A program made the translations under genes and the position numbers. This document shows, piece after piece, positions 59,864-64,000 of a stretch of 64,000 nucleotides of DNA (the stretch's first letter is position 1; every line of letters begins with the position of its first letter). The notes under the pieces are model-generated. The model searched no databases and was not told the origin of the DNA. It saw nothing but the letters and a program-made list of their open reading frames with translations. This stretch comes from Nocardia sp. BMG111209 (GTDB lineage: Bacteria > Actinomycetota > Actinomycetes > Mycobacteriales > Mycobacteriaceae), in NCBI RefSeq assembly GCF_000381925.1, contig NZ_KB907309.1, positions 1,054,001-1,118,000 of the forward strand, read 5' to 3'.

Positions 59864-61207
59864 CTACTTCGGCAGCTTCGGGCCGATCTGGCGATCGTAG
59901 ATGGCCTGCAGCTGATTCGAGACGTCGGCGAACACCGAGGTCACATCCTTGTTCTGCAGGCCGATCTGCTCCAGGCCGGTGCCGATGATCTGGTCACCGC
60001 CGGGCAGGAACACCCGGGCGTAGTCCTGCGACTTGGTGGTCGCCAGCTGATCGAAGGCGGTCTTGGAGTTCGGGTTCTTCGACAGGAAGTCCTGCTCGCT
60101 GGCATCCTGCAGCGCCGACTTGCGGACCGGGATGTATCCGGTGCCCTGGGTGAAGTACGCGGTGTTGGCCGCGTTGGTGGCGAAGTCGATGAACTTCAGC
60201 GCGTTGGCCTTGCGCTCGTCGGAGATCCGCGACGGAATCGCCAGGCCCGCACCGCCGGTGGTGACGCCGGGACCGTTCGGATGCGGCAGGAACGCCGTGC
60301 CGAACTCCGTCTTGCCGGCCGCGTTCTTGGTGATACCGCGCAGGTCACCGGTGGACGCGATGGTGGAGGCGATGACGCCGGTGGCGAAGTCGACCGCGAT
60401 CTGCGGCCGGATGCTGGCGTACTTCTTGCCGTTGATCGAGTCGCGCAGGTAGTTGCCCGCGGCGATGGTGTGCGGATCGTTGAACTTCAGCGTCCACTGG
60501 TCGGAGTAGGCGCCGCCGAAGGTCCAGTTCGGGCCCTGGAGGGTCCAGGCCAGGTAGTTCTTCGCGTCACCCCAGCCGTGTGCCCACTTGCCGTCGCCGA
60601 CCAGGCTCTGCAACTTCGGGCCCCACTCGTCGAACTCCTGCCAGCTCTGCGGGCCGCGGTCCGGCAGGCCGGCCTTGTTCCACAGATCCTTGTTGTAGTA
60701 GAAGAGCGGGGTCGACCGCGCGTAGGGCAGTGCCCAGGTCTTGCCGGCGAACTTGTAGTCGCCGACGAAGGTGTCGACGTAGTCCGCGACGTTCACCCCG
60801 GCCGCGGAGAAGTGCGAGTCCAGCGGCTCGATGGCTTTGGTCAGCGCGTAGTTGAACCACCAGACGTCGGACAGCACGACCACATCGGGCAGTTCCCCGC
60901 CGGAGAGCGCCGCGTTGAACTTCTGCGCCACCTCCTCGTAGTTCTTGCCCGCGTCGATCAGGTTGACCTTCAGGTCCGGGTTCTTGGCCTGGAAGCGGTT
61001 GATGATCTCGGTCTCCAGATCCCTGGAGGTGCCGGGGTGGTTGGACCAGAAGGTGATGGTGTTCGAGCTGCCGGACTGCTTCGAGCCGCCACCGCTGCCC
61101 GCGCACGCGGTCAGCGCCAGCCCGGCCGCGGCCGCGCCGGCCACGCCGAGGAACCCGCGCCGGGACAGAGCGGGAAGACGGGCAGTGCCATTGGACGAGG
61201 GGGACAC
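59864..61207 (-). CDS. ugpB: Glycerophosphodiester-type substrate-binding lipoprotein UgpB
   Basis: 447 aa from GTG 61207, with AAGGAG six bases upstream. A twin-arginine signal (SRRGFLGVAGAAAAG) ends in lipobox LTAC. Several stretches agree closely with M. tuberculosis UgpB: DAGKNYEEVAQKFNAALSGG, PYARSTPLFYYNKDLW, GPQSWQEFDEWGPKLQ and DYARVFLPGGDQIIG. Mycobacterial UgpB binds glycerophosphocholine rather than glycerol-3-phosphate, so recycling of phospholipid head groups is the likely use here. Confidence 0.92.
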   Translation of the reverse strand: MSPSSNGTARLPALSRRGFLGVAGAAAAGLALTACAGSGGGSKQSGSSNTITFWSNHPGTSRDLETEIINRFQAKNPDLKVNLIDAGKNYEEVAQKFNAALSGGELPDVVVLSDVWWFNYALTKAIEPLDSHFSAAGVNVADYVDTFVGDYKFAGKTWALPYARSTPLFYYNKDLWNKAGLPDRGPQSWQEFDEWGPKLQSLVGDGKWAHGWGDAKNYLAWTLQGPNWTFGGAYSDQWTLKFNDPHTIAAGNYLRDSINGKKYASIRPQIAVDFATGVIASTIASTGDLRGITKNAAGKTEFGTAFLPHPNGPGVTTGGAGLAIPSRISDERKANALKFIDFATNAANTAYFTQGTGYIPVRKSALQDASEQDFLSKNPNSKTAFDQLATTKSQDYARVFLPGGDQIIGTGLEQIGLQNKDVTSVFADVSNQLQAIYDRQIGPKLPK

Positions 61208-61226
61208 GTGAATCTCCTTGTGGGGA

Positions 61227-62084
61227 CTAACCTTTGACCGCACCGGAGGTGAGGCCCTTGATCATCTGACGTTGCAGGATCAGGAACACCACGAGGATCG
61301 GCGCCATGGTGAGCAGGGTGCCCGCCATCACCGGCCCCCAGTTGGTGACGCTCGGATTCTCGGTGTTCTGCAGCAGGGTCAGTCCGACCGGCAGCGGGGC
61401 GACCCGGGCATCGTCGGACATCAGGAACGGCCACAGATATTCGTTCCACTCGTTCACCAGCGTGACCACCGCGAACGCGACCATGGTGGGTCCCGACATG
61501 GGCAGCACCACCCGGGTCAGCAGTCGCCACCAGTCGGCGTTGTCCATCCGGGCCGCCTCGATCACCTCGGTGGGCAGCGACAGGAAGTGGTTGCGCATCA
61601 GGAAGGTGCCGAACGCCACCCCGCACAGCGGGACGATGATGCCCTGATAGCTGTTGCGCCAGCCCCATTGGGCGACCAGCGCGTAATTGGAGATCACGGT
61701 GATCTGGTTCGGCACCATCAGCGCCGCGATGATCACCAGGAAGACGATGTTCTTGCCCGGGAACCGCAGGAATACCAGGCCGTACGCGCTCAGGATGCCG
61801 AGGACGAACTTCACCGATGCGATGACCGCGGTGATGATCAGCGAGTTGCGCAGGAACTGCCAGAACGGCAGCGTCGTGGTCGCCTCGTGGAAGTTGCCGG
61901 GATGCCAGGCGTGCGGCCACCAGACCGCCGGCTGGGTGTAGATGTCCGGCCGCCCCTTGAACGAGGTGATCAGCACCCAGAACAACGGCACCCCGACGAT
62001 GATCAGCACGCACACCATCGCGGCGTAGCCGAACAGCGTGGCGGCGCGCTCCCGCCGGCGATACGCGGTCGCGGCCTCGCTCAC
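61227..62084 (-). CDS. ugpE: ABC transporter permease UgpE
   Basis: 285 aa, six helices. The EAA motif reads EVIEAARMDNADWWRLLTRVVLP (given in part: EVIEAARMDNADWW). It is the smaller permease of the sugar/glycerophosphodiester family (MalG type). Its ATG overlaps the ugpA stop (ATGA). 19 bp separate it from ugpB. The C-terminus ends MIKGLTSGAVKG, the common end of this family. Confidence 0.92.
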   Translation of the reverse strand: MSEAATAYRRRERAATLFGYAAMVCVLIIVGVPLFWVLITSFKGRPDIYTQPAVWWPHAWHPGNFHEATTTLPFWQFLRNSLIITAVIASVKFVLGILSAYGLVFLRFPGKNIVFLVIIAALMVPNQITVISNYALVAQWGWRNSYQGIIVPLCGVAFGTFLMRNHFLSLPTEVIEAARMDNADWWRLLTRVVLPMSGPTMVAFAVVTLVNEWNEYLWPFLMSDDARVAPLPVGLTLLQNTENPSVTNWGPVMAGTLLTMAPILVVFLILQRQMIKGLTSGAVKG

Positions 62085-63151
62085 TGCTCACCCCGATCCA
62101 TGACCCGGACCTGCAGCAGCGTGACGATCAGCAGCACCACGAACATGATGGTGGCCACCGTCGCGCCGTAACCGGCCCGGAAGTTGACGAAGGATTCCCG
62201 ATACACCTGGTAGATCATCGTGGTGGTGCCGGTGCCCAGCGGCCCGCCGCGGGTCATCACGTTGATGATGTCGAAGACCTGCAACGAGTTGAGCAGCACG
62301 GTGATCGACAGGAAGAAGGTGGTGGGCCGCAACTGCGGCAACAGGACCCGGGTGAAGGTGGTCAGCCGGCTCGCCCCGTCGATCTCCGCGGCCTCCGTGA
62401 GCTCGCGCCGAACCCCTTGCAGCGCGGCCAGATAGATCACGAAGCTGTAGCCCAGGTTCTTCCAGATGTAGGTGACGGTGATCATCACCATGGCCCAGTG
62501 CGGATCCTGGTAGAAGTCCGGCACGTGCCGAATCCCGATGCGGTGCAGCACATCCTGCGCCAGGCCGAAGCTGGGATCGAAGATGAACTGGAAGATGATG
62601 CCGATCGCCGCGCCGGAGATCACATACGGCGCGAACACGATCGAGCGAACCACGTTGCGGCCGAACAGCTTCCGATCCAGCAGCATCGCCAGGCCCAGAC
62701 CCAGCACCATACTGCCGACGACGGCGGCGACGGTGAAGACCACGGTGTTGCCGACGATCTGCCAGCTGTCGTGGCGCCCCCACCATTCCCGGTAGTTCGC
62801 GACGCCGATGTAGTGGGCCAGCGGATCGGAGATGTTCCAGTCGGTGAACGACAGCCGGATGTTGTCGATCAGCGGCCGGTAGACGAAGACCGCCAGCAGT
62901 GCGAGATTCGGCACCACGAGCACCAGGAACAGCCCGTAGTCGGTCCACGGACGGCCCCGCAGTCCCCGGGCGCGATGCTGGGGCAGAACTCGCTCGGGAC
63001 CGGTGCGCACTGCGGCAGCCTGCCGCCCTCCGGCAAATGACCGGAAAATCCGAGATGCCGGACCTGTGAACGGTTCGTGTGCACCAGGAGCGGTGGTCGT
63101 GGACCGTGCCGCGTCAGCGGAACCGGAGGCGGGATCGAGCGAGCCGGACAT
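62081..63151 (-). CDS. ugpA: ABC transporter permease UgpA
   Basis: 356 aa. A long polar N-terminus (about 70 residues) precedes six helices; the larger MalF/UgpA-type partner. EAA motif: ELTEAAEIDGASRLTTFTRVLLPQ (given in part: ELTEAAEIDGASRL). It is first gene of the ugp operon, so the promoter should lie in the 53-bp gap or inside the 3' end of the preceding L,D-transpeptidase gene, which is read in the same direction. The N-terminal extension may mean a later start is used. Confidence 0.9.
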   Translation of the reverse strand: MSGSLDPASGSADAARSTTTAPGAHEPFTGPASRIFRSFAGGRQAAAVRTGPERVLPQHRARGLRGRPWTDYGLFLVLVVPNLALLAVFVYRPLIDNIRLSFTDWNISDPLAHYIGVANYREWWGRHDSWQIVGNTVVFTVAAVVGSMVLGLGLAMLLDRKLFGRNVVRSIVFAPYVISGAAIGIIFQFIFDPSFGLAQDVLHRIGIRHVPDFYQDPHWAMVMITVTYIWKNLGYSFVIYLAALQGVRRELTEAAEIDGASRLTTFTRVLLPQLRPTTFFLSITVLLNSLQVFDIINVMTRGGPLGTGTTTMIYQVYRESFVNFRAGYGATVATIMFVVLLIVTLLQVRVMDRGEQ

Positions 63152-63204
63152 GGGCGAATCCTAGGGTCCGCCAGGCTGTCCGGCTCGCTTTCACTGCCTC
63201 GCGG

Positions 63205-64000
63205 TCAGTTCCAGTCGCTCATCCCGTCACCGGTGAAGGTGCCGGTGGAGTTCTGCACGACGACCGGATCCCCCTTCTGCGAGTTCTCGAAGAACCACTG
63301 CGCGTCGGCGGTGCTCACGTTCAGACAGCCGTGGCTGGCGTCGGATACGCCCTGCTGGGCGACCGACCACGGCGCGGCGTGCACGAAGATGCCGTTGCTG
63401 GACAACCGGGTCGCCCATTCGACGTCGACCTTGTAGCCCTCGGGCGAATCGACCGGGACCCCGTAGGTGGAGGAGTCCATGATCATCTTCCGGTTCTTCT
63501 CGCCGACGTAGTAGATGCCGTTCGGCGTCTCGTGCTTGACCTTGCCCATCGAGGTGGGCATCGTCTTCACGACCTCGCCGTTGCGGGTGATCGTGATGGT
63601 GTGGGTGGCGTCGTCGGCGGTGGTGATCACCTCGTCGCCGATCTTGTAGCCGACCTTGGTGCCCGCGGCCTCGACGGTGATGTCGGAGTTGGCCGGCCAG
63701 AACTCCTCCGGCCGCCAGCGCACCTGCTTGTCGCCCTCCCAGTAGAAGTGGCCGTGGGTGGCGTTGCTGGAGGTGATCCGGATGGCCTTCTCGGCCGCGT
63801 CGTGATCGGTGACCGGATCCTTGAAGTTGATGATGATCGGCTGCGCCACACCGACGACGTCACCGTCGCCGGGGCTGATGCCGGGGGCGGCGAAGTTGGC
63901 CGCGGGCAGCGCGGGCGGATTCTTCACCGGCGCCGCGCCGTTCTCCGGCGGCGGGGTCTGCACCGCGGCGGGTGCGCCCGGGATATCCGGCCCGCCCGGC
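63205..64000 (-). CDS. L,D-transpeptidase with Ig-like domain (partial at window edge)
   Basis: The 3' 265 codons are visible; the frame stays open to the right edge, so the signal peptide is missing. An Ig-like domain (GISPGDGDVVGVAQPI, WRPEEFWPA) is followed by a YkuD catalytic domain with the complete motif HAAPWSVAQQGVSDASHGC, where His and Cys are catalytic, and STYGVPVDSPEGYKV before it. Many stretches agree with M. tuberculosis LdtMt2 (DSSTYGVP, EWATR, VFVHAAPWS-like). Such enzymes make 3-3 crosslinks in peptidoglycan and are targets of carbapenems. Confidence 0.93.
   Translation of the reverse strand, partial: PGGPDIPGAPAAVQTPPPENGAAPVKNPPALPAANFAAPGISPGDGDVVGVAQPIIINFKDPVTDHDAAEKAIRITSSNATHGHFYWEGDKQVRWRPEEFWPANSDITVEAAGTKVGYKIGDEVITTADDATHTITITRNGEVVKTMPTSMGKVKHETPNGIYYVGEKNRKMIMDSSTYGVPVDSPEGYKVDVEWATRLSSNGIFVHAAPWSVAQQGVSDASHGCLNVSTADAQWFFENSQKGDPVVVQNSTGTFTGDGMSDWN

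Overview
The window is high-GC (about 70 percent) actinobacterial chromosome centred on the replication origin. The gene order pknA-pknB, trpG/pabA, crgA, PH protein, rhomboid, ppiA, tRNAs, DUF3566, gyrA-gyrB, dciA, recF, dnaN, oriC, dnaA, rpmH-rnpA-yidD-yidC-jag-rsmG-parA-parB, cwlM, trxAB, sigM, murJ, DUF6049, mutT4, pcnA is the mycobacterial/nocardial origin neighbourhood. Protein details (DnaA with a very long linker, a Ser at the E. coli GyrA Ser83 position, a MurJ-pseudokinase fusion with a Pro-rich N-terminus) and the single-gene insertions suggest Nocardia or a close Nocardiaceae relative rather than Mycobacterium. No species is claimed.

Layout. 1-2115: end of pknA and full pknB. 2122-3532: a two-gene split RibD pair (deaminase and reductase). 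3533-4210: gene-free, with a decaying tandem repeat and a 25-bp inverted repeat. 4211-9696: trpG, crgA, PH protein, rhomboid, cyclophilin, a small membrane ORF and a DrrAB-type ABC exporter. 9697-10584: gene-free, with a 17-bp-stem hairpin and a 6C-type small RNA. 10585-21546: class III cyclase, tRNA-Ala, a 35-aa DLW-39-type miniprotein, tRNA-Ile, DUF3566, gyrA, gyrB, dciA, recF, dnaN, all on the minus strand. 21547-22476: oriC, with an AT-rich segment, degenerate DnaA boxes and phased TCCTCGAGGA palindromes. 22477-30970: dnaA (minus) and the plus-strand rpmH to parB genes with parS sites. 31158-46059: GNAT, CwlM, thioredoxin system, SigM/anti-SigM, MurJ, DUF6049, Nudix, CCA-adding enzyme. 46085-56640: accessory block with a molybdate importer (mop-modABC), DUF4185, an MFS transporter, pirin, a DUF4190 membrane protein and an XRE regulator with a divergent partner. 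56673-64000: M13 metallopeptidase, a complete ugpAEBC importer and a truncated L,D-transpeptidase.

How the parts work together. The minus-strand genes left of oriC supply initiation (DnaA, DciA), clamp and repair (DnaN, RecF) and supercoiling (GyrAB). The plus-strand genes to the right supply ribosome and tRNA maturation, membrane insertion, and ParAB with parS for segregation. PknB, CwlM and MurJ are three nodes of the same cell-wall control circuit known in mycobacteria. CrgA and the edge L,D-transpeptidase also act on division and wall. TrxAB and SigM/RsmA form a redox and stress cluster.

The most unusual non-coding signals are the phased TCCTCGAGGA palindromes in oriC, a dense DnaA-box cluster at 5299-5348 about 16 kb from oriC, the 23/24-bp repeat that duplicates the end of gyrB, the tandem repeat at 3835-3978, and a 43-aa ORF translationally chained between the DUF6049 gene and murJ.
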